Source: Neostapfia colusana (lineage: Eukaryota > Streptophyta > Magnoliopsida > Poales > Poaceae). From it: a stretch of DNA of 64,000 bases. A program made the translations under genes and the position numbers. The notes beneath the pieces are model-generated. The model worked only from the letters and a program-made list of their open reading frames with translations, made no database searches and had not been told where the DNA came from. Location of the stretch: contig JASWHV010000011.1 in the NCBI GenBank assembly GCA_030760725.1, positions 86,033,765 to 86,097,764 on the forward strand, read 5' to 3'. Shown here in pieces: positions 1-9,980 of the stretch. Positions within the stretch are counted from its first letter, which is position 1, and each line of letters begins with the position of its first letter.

Positions 1-393
1 ATGCGATGATGCTCATGCATGCTATCCTATGATTTTTATTAGATTGGTGCGCCCTTGCATGGCTTGCATGGACAGATGTGTTCGGTTCAAAGGGGGTTGT
101 GGCGATGATCTTGTTTTTAGATCAAGTGATCTGCCCACAAGAAAGCTTCTGTTCGAAAGGAATTGAAGAACAGATGCAAGAGATGAACACCATGATGTCG
201 TAAGGTGGTATTGAAGTCCTACCTCACGCTCTTCTTGACTTTGAGGTCCTCCTCAAACCACTCGGTTCTTCTCCGATGATCTCCCTTGTTGCGCTTCGGC
301 GATGTTTTGCTCGGCGAGTTAGGGCTAGAGCGCTAAGTCATCGGCTCAGGAGTTGAAAGAGAAGTTCGTGATTTCGGCCAGAGGTTTTGGGTT

Positions 394-402
394 CTATTTA
401 TA
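394..402 (-). promoter_or_regulatory. TATA box of LTR A
   Basis: TATAAATAG on the minus strand, in the same context as the TATA box of the solo LTR at 15795-15803. It would drive minus-strand LTR transcription. Confidence 0.55.
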
Positions 403-644
403 ATCGGGAAGAGAAGAGTCCTAATCTGATTGGATCCCAAATAAGAGTCTTATTCAGATCCTTGTTAGATCCTGACGTCTTATCTTCGGTAACCATTGTG
501 TATTTTAGATCGATTTCTGTTGCGTACCGGTGTCCTTACGCGTAACAGCTGCTTCAGAACTCGTTACCTCCGTGATGATGAGCTCCGGAAGCTCCCCGTG
601 TCCTCCGGGCCTGGTATCTCCTCATCCGCAGAGACGAGCTCCGG

Positions 645-1100
645 TTGTGCCACGTGTCGATTGATCAAGACCTCCCTCTTCTTCGGAGACGAACTCCGCG
701 CACGCCACGTGTGGGTGCCGGTCTTTCCGCTCTCCTTTCCTCAGGGACATGCCCCGAGGTCGACACGTGTTTAGCTGCGACGGACCTTCCGGTGATAAGC
801 TCCGGTGGCGACACGTGTTCGATAGATCCGGACTTCTCTGGGATGAGCTCCGAGATTGACACGTATCCCGTGCGACTGGTCCCCTGACTTCCGCGAGGAC
901 TAGCTCCGGGAATGACACGTGTCCTATAAAAATGCCTTTGCTTCTTCCGCAGAGGCTATCTCCGCGGGCAGCACGTGTCCCACAGGGTCGGACCTCTTTC
1001 CAATCGCGGAGGTGACCCCCGAGCCTGCCACGTAGCTAGTTTAACGGCGGACCTTTCCCAAATTTCTCGGGGATGAGTTCCTAACACGCCACGTGGTCTG
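645..1100. repeat. G-box array, about 55-bp period
   Basis: Nine consecutive units each carry CACGTG or a one-base variant. Exact copies start at 651, 706, 764, 812, 916, 972 and 1090, and CACGTA variants at 860 and 1029. Spacing is 48-61 bp. Units also share gagctcc and gacctcc blocks. CACGTG is the core of the plant G-box/ABRE, bound by bZIP and bHLH factors; function here is inference. Confidence 0.85.
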
Positions 1101-1246
1101 CTGGCCGTGGAAGCTGCCTTCGGTGCTCTCGGAGAGCTTTGTTGGCCATCCTTTTGATACTTGTCTCCGTTCCTTCTTTTCTTAAAAATGTTTTTCTTCT
1201 TCATAAAACATGAACATATGCTGACACCCGAGGTGAGGGTGTCACA

Positions 1247-3923
1247 CCGATGAAGCAGAAGAAGCTTTCCAGGAGTTGAAGCAACTCCTGACGACCCTAC
1301 CCATCATGGTAGCACCCGAGCCCGAAGAGCATTTGTTGCTCTACATCGCGGCGACAACTGAAGTGGTGAGTATGGTCCTCGTCGCAGAGCGGCCTGACCT
1401 CTCGTCGCCACAGCCTGCTCCGATAGCAGGAGACAAGCCCCAGGAAACCCTGGAGGTCTAAGACGACCTCCCGGACCTCCAAGACAACCCCCGGAGGTCC
1501 AAGACGGACCCCCGGACCTCCGTGACAACCTCCCGGAGGACCAACGGGACCTCCCGGAGGTCCAACGGGACCTCTCGGAGCTCCCTGAAAATCAGCGGGA
1601 CCTCCCGGAGGTCCAAGGCGGCTTGGGAGCCTTCGAGTCTCAGCTCCCAGCAGCCTCCCTGGACCCACCCACCTCCTGTAGGCCTGAGCCCATGGATGAA
1701 GACATCTCTGGCCTGGGAGGGAGGGTCCGGACCATCCAGAGGCCTGTCTACTACATCAGCGAGGTCCTCCATGACGCCAAGACAAGGTACCTGGAGGTCC
1801 ATAAGCTGCTGTATGCAGTGCTCGTGGCATCCAGGAAGCTCCGCCACTACTTCCAAGCTCACCGGGTCTCGGTGGTCACCTCCTATCCGCTGAAGGCTAT
1901 CCTTCACAGCCCCCACGCGACTGGCAATGTCGCTAAATGGGCAGCGGAACTGGCGGAGTTTGAGCTGGATTTCCTTCCTCGTCATGCAGTCAAGAGCCAA
2001 GCACTGGCTGACTTCGTGGATGAGTGGACGCTAACGAAGGCTGACCCAGGGGGCCGCGAAAACGGTGAACCAAAGCACCGAGCTCCGGTCTTCACCGGGC
2101 CTCACTGGACGCTCTTCTTCGACGGCTCCTCACGAAAGCAGGGGGCCGGTGCCGGCGTACTGCTTCTCATGCCATCGGGGGAGCAGTTTGGGTGTATGGT
2201 GCGTCTCAATTTCAAGGCAACCAACAACATGGCAGAGTATGAAGCACTCATCTTTGGCCTAAAGACAGCCCTTTCTATGGGCGCTCGCCAGTTGTTGGCA
2301 CAGGGCGACTCCCAGCTAGTTATCAAGCAAGTTAAGGGTGAATGCTCCTGCAATGACCCACAGCTAGCTGCTTACCTGCTCCACGTGCAGATGTTGGAGA
2401 AAGACTTCCTCGCCTTGGACCTGCGCCACGTACCACGCGCTGGCAATGCCGCAGCTGACGACCTCTCAACGAAGGCCTCCACCGGAGCCCCTGTGCCCGA
2501 AGGAGTCTTCGAGAGGACGTTGCTGCGGCCCACAGCCCGGCCCGCCGAGCCGGGCGAAGGGGGCTGGACCAGCACCTCGAAGCTGGCGGTCCTGCAGCCA
2601 TGGACGCTGCCAAGGATCGTAAGCGTCATTGGGGACTCCGTGCAACCCAGCGCTCAAGATCCAGAAGCTCAAGTCAGACCCGATACATGGATCACGGAGA
2701 TCCGGGACTACTTTAAAGACAACATCCTCCCTGATGAACGTGTATCCGCTGAACGGATCGTGCGCATGGCTAAGAGATACGCGCTGGTAGAAGGGGATCT
2801 CTACCGGCGTGGCGCCAACCACGTCCTATTGCGGTGCATAACCCAGGGGGAAGGCTGCGACTTGCTCGCTGAGATCCATGGAGGCAAATGTGGGAGTCAC
2901 TCTTCCTCACGCACGCTTGTCGGTAAAGCCTTCCGGCATGGCTTCTACTGGCCGATAGTACTCCAGGATGCCGTCAAGCTGGTAGAGAGCTGCAAGGCGT
3001 GCCAGTTCCACGCCAAGCAGATCCATACACCGGCTCAAGCGGTACAGATGATCCCGCCTTCATGGTCGTTTGCCGTATGGGGGTTGGACATCCTGGGACC
3101 ATTCCCCAGAGCCGTCGGGGGATTCTGGTACCTCTATGTCGCCATCGACAAGTTCACCAAGTGGCCGGAAGCCACACCAGTCGTCACCATCAACAAGCAA
3201 TCCACAGTAAAGTTCATCAAGTCAATTGTCTACCGGTTCGGGGTCCCGAACAGAATCATCACCGACAACGGGACCCAGTTCACCAGCGCAGCATTCCAAG
3301 ACTACTGCGAAGACCTAGGCATCCAGGTGTTCTATGCCTCTGTTGCTCACCCAAAGAGCAATGGGCAAGTCGAGAGGGCTAACGCCAAGATTCTTCGGGG
3401 CCTCAAGACTCGCACCTATGCCAGCCTGAAGAAACATGGTGCCAATTGGGTGGATGAGCTTCCGAGCACACTATGGGCTAACCGGACATCCCAGAGTCGG
3501 GCCACCAGAGAGACACCCTTCTTCATGGTGTATGGGGCCGAAGCTGTGCTTCCCCTAGAGATCACCATGAAGTCTCACCGTGTCCGAGCTTACGACGAAG
3601 CCGCGCAGGACAACCTCCGGCGTGGAGACATTGACCTCGTCGACGAGGTCCGATTGCATGCAGCACTCCGTAACGCACGGTACAGACAAGCGCTCCGCCG
3701 CTACCACCAGAGGTCTGTGCGTGTCTGGGAGCTGCAGGAAAGCGACCTGGTGCTGCGGCGCATACTTTCTCGTGAAGGGACCCACAAACTCTCCCCTAGA
3801 TGGGAAGGTCCCTTCCGAGTCACAAAAGTGTGCCGTCCCGGGTGCGTACGCCTTTCCACCGAGGACGGGGATCCGCTCCCGCACCCTTGGAACATAGAGC
3901 ATCTCCGTAAGTTCTATCCCTAG
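1247..3923 (+). pseudogene. pol: Tat pol 3' part: RNase H, second RNase H, integrase
   Basis: The reading frame enters at 1249 with the end of reverse transcriptase and the start of the first RNase H. It meets a TAA at 1459 and loses frame in a C-run near 1490 inside a minisatellite, then is open from 1623 to the stop at 3923. In the open part, the first RNase H lies at about residues 39-140. A second, archaeal-type RNase H lies at about 160-285, with LFFDGSS, NMAEYEAL, GDSQLVI and RHVPR. Integrase follows: an HHCC zinc site (about 414-465), then the catalytic triad at about 488 (LDILGP), 546 (TDNGTQF) and 583 (NGQVERAN). The protein ends in IEHLRKFYP with no chromodomain. The dual RNase H is diagnostic of the Tat lineage. 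It cannot be functional as a whole, because the N-terminal half is gone. Confidence 0.92.
1450..1620 (+). repeat. 21-bp minisatellite inside pol linker
   Basis: Degenerate 21-bp units (consensus gacctcccggaggtccaacgg) encode repeats of about RDLPEVQ between the first part of RNase H and its remainder. A one-base loss in a C-run near 1488-1492 shifts the frame here. Confidence 0.8.
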
Positions 3924-5097
3924 GGCAATAGTAGGACAACCTCTTCCTTTTGTAATAGATTCCATAGAGCCCAGAAACAGCGCTCGGAGCCGCTAAGTCT
4001 CAGGGGACGGTCCAGGACTATGTTCAGCTTTGCCTGGTTCCGACCCCAAGCGCATAGAGTCTTGCTTCCCTTTTTAATGGGACGTGTCGTGGCCTCCATG
4101 TTTAGCCTGCCTTCCTCCTATGGAAATTATGTGAAAAGAAACCTGTCCTACTTTGCTTTTCACTTGTGCTCATTTAAATTACGTATTAAATTTTTATGAC
4201 CGCACTTCCGGCGTATGCTCACCATGCGTTCAGCTCCCTCTTCTCATTCTCACCTCTAGTCGGCATTTGCTGCCCTACCAAAGGCGGTTGCGTTGGAAGT
4301 ACCTGCCGATGGCCAGGGGGCCCCGAGCTCCTGGCACTTCGCGCACTGTAGTCCCCAAGCACCGTACAAGTGGATGGGGACCGTAAGCCAAATAAGACTA
4401 TGATATAGGGGAGGGGGAGCCCCCAAGGAGAATTACGTTTCCCTTACTTGTGTGTAGGACCTCTCGGCCTCAGCTCCCCGCAGGAGTATGGTAGGAGCAC
4501 CCAACCAATGGGACACACCTACCAGGGGGCCGCTACGGGATCACGCAAGACCGGAACTCCAAGGTAAGATCGAAGAATCCGGACCTCGCCACCTCCGCAG
4601 GGGCGAGCCCCGAAGGCCCCACGTGTCCAGCGGGGCCGGGCCTCCCTCTCCTCAGGGGGGGGTGCTCCGGGTCCGCCACGTAGCCGGCAGAAACCGGACC
4701 TCCCCCCCCCACCCGAGGGGAAGCTCCGAAGGCTCTACGTGTCCCGCGGGGCCGGACCTCCGTCTCCTCAAAGGAGAGCTCCGGGCCCGCCACGTGGCTA
4801 GCAGGTCCGGACCTCCCCATTCTCATGGGGCGGGTCCTGGTGACCTCCGGGGCCCTTAATACAGTAAGGACTTGGGGAAGGTGTTTGTGCAGAGCTTCGA
4901 GATTGGTCAAGGCCTCTGAGTACCTTGTAGAGCTAAGGGCTCGGCCAGGTAAAACCAAGAAGAAGACTAAAGCACACCGACGCAGAAGATAACAAGAGTC
5001 TACTCACACAAGGCTCCATGAGCTGGGCTACGGACTCAACAAAAATAAAAAAGAAAGAGAAGGAGGTACAGGGCCTTCTAGCCACGGGGGCAGATGC
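3924..5097 (+). other. Tat B 3' non-coding region
   Basis: No convincing coding sequence. It holds the post-pol spacer found in all the Tat copies of this window (compare 34009-34500 and 60441-61796), including the AT-rich stretch near 4160-4200 and a CACGTG array at 4620-4796. The right end meets the 3' end of the antisense gene. Confidence 0.7.
4620..4796. repeat. Internal G-box array in Tat B
   Basis: CACGTG cores or variants start at 4620, 4677 (CACGTA), 4736 (TACGTG) and 4791, spaced 55-59 bp. Flanks match the LTR array at 8494-8776, so the module occurs both inside the LTR and in the internal 3' region. Confidence 0.8.
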
Positions 5098-7918
5098 CTA
5101 AGAGTCCCCGGACTCCCGTTGGAACCTAGAGGCCACAAGGGCGGCCACGTCCTCAACCTCGGCCCTGGCAGCTTCCTCCCGCTCGGCGGCGGGCCCTAGA
5201 CGGACTGGCTCTAGAGAGAAGGAAGGGTCTTGGCTCCGGAAGCACGCCAGTACGTGCGTAGCGACCTCCTTTGCCAGGCCCCGTCCCTCCACCTCAAGCT
5301 CATCGGCGATCACCGCTTCGAGCCGGCCCAGCTTGCCGCCGATGAACTCAAGTGCCGGGATTGCCTCGTACACCTCCTGCGCTGGAGCCTCCGTTCGCAC
5401 CGGGTTGAAACCAAGAGGAACCAAGGCGGACCCCGCCTCGGTAATAAAGCCCCAGACCGCCTTTGCCTCGGCAGACCGCAAAGACTGGAGCTTCTCTACA
5501 TCTTGGTGAGCCGCCAGCTCACGATCCAGCGCCGCCTGGCGCTCTCGGGAGGATTGCTCCTCCCTCGCAGTGATAGACGACTCGCGGAGCTCCAGCTCCT
5601 TGGCCCGAGCCCTCAGCTCACCCTCTCTGGCCTTCAGCCGTGCGGCAATCTTCTCCTCCTCAGCCGCTGCAGCACGTTCCCGATCAGCGACGGCACACTC
5701 TCGACGAACTACCTGCAGTCGCAACTCCTCCGCGGCAGCAGAGCGCGCCTCGGCCTTGGCTTCGACCTGGGCCAGGGCTTCACGGTAGGAAGCGCGGAGC
5801 CACCGGGTCTCTGAGTCCAGGTGGCTGACGGCTTTCTTCTGAGCGTCGAGCAGAGCACCCATGGCCTCAAGTCTCAACTGCCTCGAGTCAAGCTCCGCCT
5901 TAGCCTCCTGGGCCCGCTGCTGAAGGAGGTGCTCCCAGCTAAGAAGGCGTTCCCTCTCTCCGGCCAGCGCCCCCCTTCCCGCTCAAAGGCGGCCTGGAAC
6001 TGTTGAGCGCCAGTCTGGACACGTCCCAGGGCATCCCACATGGGCGCCGGGACAGCGGGGACAGGAGTAGTGCCCCTGACCTCCCCTGTCGCGTCTAAGA
6101 CCGGCGGAGGTGCTGGTGCCTCAGCAACCGGAGCAAGACGCTGCCCTGAGGGAGCCAGGGAGCCAGCAACTGCACCTACAGCGGCCCTTCCAGCCTCAGC
6201 ACCGGACATTCGGGCTGGTGAAGGAGGGCGAACAGGTGCAGCCGCAGCCACCGCAGAGGGCGAACCCGCCGGCACAAAAGAAGCCCCCGCCAACTTGGGG
6301 GCCATTGGAACCATCGCGGTTCCCAGATGCTGTGGCGCGGAGCCTCCGCCAACTGGAGATGGCCGGGTAATAGGCCCGCCCTTGGCAGCCGGTCGGTCCC
6401 TGCGGGAAAAGAAAACTCTCAGGCTAAGAGAGGAGACGAGAACGCTACTCCTACAAGCCAGAAAGAGCAACACTTACTGGGCGACATGAGCGCTCCAAAG
6501 GGCTTGTAGCCCCGGCCTCTGGGCCGCAGTTGAACCGCCATGACCTGCGGCTGGGACGGTCGCGGGCTGTGGCGACTGGACCCCCGGCACACTCCCCGGC
6601 GTCGCCCCACCGGCATCCATCCTAGAAGCCCCTCCGCCTGAGGAAGGATGGCGGGACACTTGGGGTTCTTCGGACTGCCGCTGTCCGGGAAGAGACCCGC
6701 TGGAGTGGGACACCCGAAGTCTCTTCGGGTCGCCACTCGATGGACCAGCGCCTCCGGGAGATGGGTGCAAGGGTGCACCGGCTCCCTGACTCGGCGCAAG
6801 CGGCGCCCTCAGAGGATACCGGGCGCGTTTCTTCTCCGGCTGCCCGGGGGCCGGCTCCTTCCCCTTCCCCTTGTCGGCGGCTTGAGTTTCGCCGGCCCTG
6901 GGGGCGGGTTGGGCAGCGACAGACGCCTCACGCTCCGATCCGGAGCGCTCGGTCCCCGTAATCGAGATGCCCCGGAAGGTATCCCCAACCTGACGGACGG
7001 CGATCCCGATGTCGTCGAGGTTCGGCATCTTCCGCAGTAGCTCTGACCTCCTCTGCGGCTCTAAGAAGAGGGGAGTGGCAGAGGACGGGAAGGCGGGGTC
7101 GCCACTGGGGATGAAGTCGCCGCTCACCTTGCCCACCATCTCGTACAGCTCCTCATCGAAAGGATCAGAGCCGAGACCCCTCTCCAACCTGGTACAGTCC
7201 TGCTCACCAGTGTAGTACCATGCTGGGCGACTACGCTGCTGCAAGGGCGCAATACGGCGCGACATGAAATCCATTAGCACCATCAGGGACGTTAGCCCCT
7301 CGTTGACCAAGAACCGGATCCGCTCCAAGACCGGTGCGTACTCCTGCTCCAACCCTGGGACCTCCTCCCAGAACCGACGCTCGGTGGTTGGGCCAGCGGT
7401 TGGGAGCTGCAGGCGATCGTGCTCGTCGGTCTGCACGACCACCAAGCTCTCCCTCCAGTTTTCCCACCTCGACGCACTGAAAGGAAGAAGGTACCCAGAG
7501 ATCTTTGGGTCCTTGCAGCGATGCTGGAAATAGTACGCTCCCATCTGGGTCTTCGAGCCGTGCCCGGTCGTCCGCAACACGAAGAAGTAGTGGAAGAGCG
7601 TCACTGAAGCGTGCACCCCCACAAACATCTCACAGAAATGGACGAAGACAGCGGCCATTGCGAAGGAGTTGGGAGAGAGGTGGTGGAGCTGGAGACCATA
7701 CGTCTCCAGCAATGTGACGAAGAAGGAAGAAATTGGTGGGACGAACCCCGCCAGGGCGTAGGCAGTAAAGAAGACCATCTCCCCCTTTTCCAGGAGCAGG
7801 GGGGAGATCCCCGGCGGAGCCGGTGTTTCTATTCCTCCGTGTGCCAGCCCAGCAGCCTGCGCACTGACCCAAGCTCGGCGGAACGAACGAGACGCGTCGG
7901 GAGCAGGTTGGGAGCCAT
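5098..7918 (-). pseudogene. Antisense gene of Tat B (gypsy-type 'transposase' domain plus coiled coil)
   Basis: This gene lies opposite to the element's own transcript. The likely start ATG is at 7918, but the open part begins near 7778. It first encodes a domain I recognise as the plant 'putative gypsy type transposon' family (Pfam PF04195), then a Pro/Ser/Arg-rich linker with a KKRAR nuclear-localisation-like motif, then a long Glu/Ala/Arg-rich coiled coil (5098-5950) and a conserved tail ending in ALVASRFQRESGD. An intron with GTAAGT donor and CCCGCAG acceptor (6400-6477) removes an in-frame TAA and keeps frame. Frameshifts lie near 7830 and 5960. Such antisense ORFs are known in Tat elements; their function is unknown. 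Related copies are at 61797-63527 (N-terminal domain lost) and 22952-23190 (scrap). Confidence 0.75.
6400..6477 (-). other. Spliceosomal intron in antisense gene
   Basis: A 78-bp minus-strand segment begins GTAAGTG directly after a CCCA exon end and finishes TTTTCCCGCAG before GGACC. Read unspliced, the frame stops at TAA within the donor; spliced, it continues in frame. The sites fit the plant consensus closely. It is predicted only; no transcript was seen. Confidence 0.65.
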
Positions 7919-8403
7919 GGCGGGGGAGAGCTCAAGGGCAGGAAGACAAAGGCGCAAGAGTTCAAGGAAAGTGCAAGCGCTGGGAAGTGTGAAGGGAAGC
8001 CGCGATGCGGGTAAGATCCCCTTTTAAAAATTTCCAGGAACGATTCGAAACTCTTTGAATACACCGCATGGGCAACCGCTTCGGCTCCAAGACCGAGCGC
8101 CGATGACAGGTGGCCCCAAGCCGTCCAGCTGAAGCGGTGGGTCAAGGAGTTAGTCTCCCAAGAAGACGAGCCGGCAAGGCGCTCCGGCGGTTCCCGAAGA
8201 AAGCGCCGCAACATGCAGAAGTGGCAGCCTTGGGGACCGCCGCAGTAAAAGCAACCATCAAGTGGGCGCACGCTCCAACGATCCAGCGACTGTTCGTGCT
8301 CCGGCAGCGGTCAATGCGGGACTTAGAGAAAGTGCGCGGAACAGAAGAGACGGAGGCCCCACCTCAGGTTCGCTATCTCCCCCAAGGTGGGCCCGGGGGC
8401 CAC
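7919..8403. other. Antisense-gene leader and Tat B pre-LTR region
   Basis: This stretch is upstream of the antisense start codon and is shared with element F (63528-64000) and, in part duplicated, with D (23262-23530). It ends in gtgggcccgggggccac just before the LTR, the position of the polypurine tract for plus-strand priming in this family, although the tract is weak. Confidence 0.55.
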
Positions 8404-8493
8404 TGTCGGTACTCACGATATGGGGTACCCCCGCGCACAGGGGAAAATGCCTAAGGATCTCGCCATTCTCCACAGGGAGAGCCCCGAAGGCGC

Positions 8494-8776
8494 CACGTGT
8501 CCAGCGGGGCCGGACCTCCTTCTCCTCAGAGGAGAGCTCCAGGCCCGCCACGTGGCCAGTAGCAGCCGGACCTCCCCCCTCCGCGGGGAAAGATCCGAAA
8601 GCGCCACGTGCCCCGCGGGGCCGGACCTCCCTCTCCTCAGAGGAGAGCTCCGGGCCCGCCACGTGACCGACAGAAGCCGGACCTCCCCCCTCCGCGGGGA
8701 GAGGTCCGAAGGCTCCACGTGTCCCGCGGGGCCGGACCTCCCTCTCCTCAGAGGAGAGCTCCGGACCCGCCACGTG
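8494..8776. repeat. G-box array in Tat B LTR, 55-56 bp period
   Basis: Six intact CACGTG cores start at 8494, 8549, 8605, 8660, 8716 and 8771, giving spacings of 55, 56, 55, 56 and 55. Alternate units carry CCACGTGTCC and CCACGTGGCC. Between them lies the palindrome ctctcctcagaggagag. It is the cleanest example of the module in the window. Confidence 0.92.
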
Positions 8777-9179
8777 GCCAGCAGGACGGCGCTACCTGCC
8801 CCCGCGCGGTAGGAAGCAGGCATAAAGACGCACCATACCTTGCCCGTACGAGGTATTCAAGGCCCGCGCCTTCCCAAGACGCGAAGACGCGGAGCACGCC
8901 TCTGTCAGGTGCCGTTGTGCCCAGTCGCATCGCAGACTGGCGCGCCGTGTCAGAACCTGCCAGCCAATAAACACAGTGACAAGACATCCCCTGCCGCCCC
9001 CGCCGTCATCAACCACTACGACTAGCTTGCGGCATGGGCAGGGCGGCAGAACGAAGACTCGGAAGCCTTCGCTAGAGACAACTACCGACATAACTGCAGA
9101 TACGAAGTCGGCAGGCAATCTCCCCGGGACCACCTGTCGGGTCCCGGGCCCCTCCCTTGTAAGCCACTCGAGCCTTGGA

Positions 9180-9189
9180 CTATAAAAGG
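9180..9189 (+). promoter_or_regulatory. TATA box of Tat B LTR
   Basis: CTATAAAAGG, about 400 bp downstream of the G-box array, in the same place as in the LTRs of D and E. Confidence 0.65.
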
Positions 9190-9482
9190 CTCGGGTAGGC
9201 AATGGGTTCGAACTTTGTGAACTCGCATCCTAGGCATCACTCACCCTCAAGCTCAGGACTCCGGTTCTGAGCAACTAGCAATACAGCGAGCGTCTCTGCT
9301 CACCGTGGACGTAGGGTTTTACGCTCCGGCGGCCTGAACCACGTAAAACTCGTCGTGTCAAGCTTCTCCCTCACTCGTCCCTAACGATGAAGCCCTCTGC
9401 AAGCGACTAGCCCCTCCAAAAAAGAACCTCCGCGGGCTGCCCAGAGCAGGTCCGGGGGAAGTGTCGACCACACACTTCGATA

Positions 9483-9950
9483 GAGAGGTAGGTGAGGTGT
9501 AATTAATGCAGGTTCCGGGAGCTTCTCGTGGAGTGTATAAGGATAGGGGAGAAAGAGATATGTGAGGGGTGGTTCCGGAAGCTTCTCGTGGAATGGATAA
9601 GGATGAAGGAGGAATGGGTATGTGGAGGGGTGATTCCGGAAGCTTCTTGTGGAATGGATAAGGATAAAGGAGGAAGGGGTATGTGGGGGTGATTCCAGAA
9701 GCTTCTCGTGAAATGGATAAGGATAGAGGAAGAAGTGGATGATGTGTGGTTCTAGAAGCTTCTCGTAGAATGGATGAGGATGGGGGCGGATGAGGAAAAA
9801 AAAGGGTGTGCCTTTAGGCAAAGGTAGAGGGGTGGCTGCACCAGTTTCAATGAAAGGCATCTCTGCAATCGGCCAAGAGTGTGCGTAATTTGTCTGGTGG
9901 TTAATTCTATAACCCTGATTTATTAGCTTTACGAAAAATGGGGCGTTACA
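9483..9950 (-). mobile_element. Possible Tekay-like LTR fragment holding the minisatellite
   Basis: On the minus strand this begins TGTAACGCCCC at 9950, a start typical of Tekay/Del-type LTRs, and runs left to the end of the Tat B LTR. No second end, primer site or coding sequence is visible, so the assignment rests only on the start motif. Confidence 0.3.
9511..9790. repeat. 60-bp minisatellite, about five units
   Basis: About five units of 58-61 bp, each containing gaagcttctcgtggaatgga or a close variant, begin near 9511, 9571, 9632, 9691 and 9749. The units are AG-rich on the plus strand. The reading frame across it is only a consequence of the repeat. Confidence 0.88.
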
Positions 9951-9980
9951 CGGGGATACCCGGTCTGCAGGGTACCGATA
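9951..9980 (-). mobile_element. 30-bp scar of a Tat LTR start
   Basis: On the minus strand the bases match the first 30 bp of the Tat D LTR (TATCGGTACCCTGCAG against TGTCGGTACCCTGCAG, and onward), ending exactly where the gag of the next element breaks off. It looks like the stub of a Tat insertion that was otherwise deleted or overwritten. Confidence 0.6.

Larger units (their letters stand above)
1..1246 (-). mobile_element. Element A: partial long LTR, cut by window edge
   Basis: Read on the minus strand, this stretch starts with TGTGACACCCTCA at position 1246 and matches the first 1.2-1.3 kb of the solo LTR at 14869-17955, including its TATA box and its CACGTG array. Its other end lies outside the window. 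It interrupts the RNase H coding region of Tat element B, which resumes at 1247, so it inserted after B. The family shares TTCCGC-rich LTR ends and a hairpin with the Tekay-type LTRs (seen in the solo copy), so I infer the Tekay branch of chromoviruses. Whether this is a solo LTR or part of a whole element cannot be seen. Confidence 0.8.
1247..9482 (+). mobile_element. Tat element B (Ty3/Gypsy), 5'-truncated by A
   Basis: This is the 3' half of a Tat-lineage element: pol from RNase H onward, a long 3' region with an antisense gene, and one LTR (8404-9482). The Tat call rests on two RNase H domains in tandem, an integrase without chromodomain, and an antisense ORF downstream of pol, all known for the RIRE2/Grande/Tat group. 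Gag, protease and most of reverse transcriptase are missing; element A sits at the break. No target duplication can be tested. Confidence 0.9.
8404..9482 (+). mobile_element. 3' LTR of Tat B
   Basis: It starts TGTCGGTAC like the LTRs of D and E and ends cacttcgaTA where intact copies end cttcgaca, so the terminal CA has decayed. Length is about 1.08 kb. It contains a perfectly spaced G-box array, a CTATAAAAGG TATA box, and near its end an inverted repeat with arms GTTTTACG / CGTAAAAC. No LTR partner remains. Confidence 0.88.

Noticed and set aside
8258..8970. Several overlapping frames of 110-170 codons on both strands
   Set aside because: They run through the G-box array and are GC-repeat artefacts; the same happens at 30197-30783 and 35661-36279.
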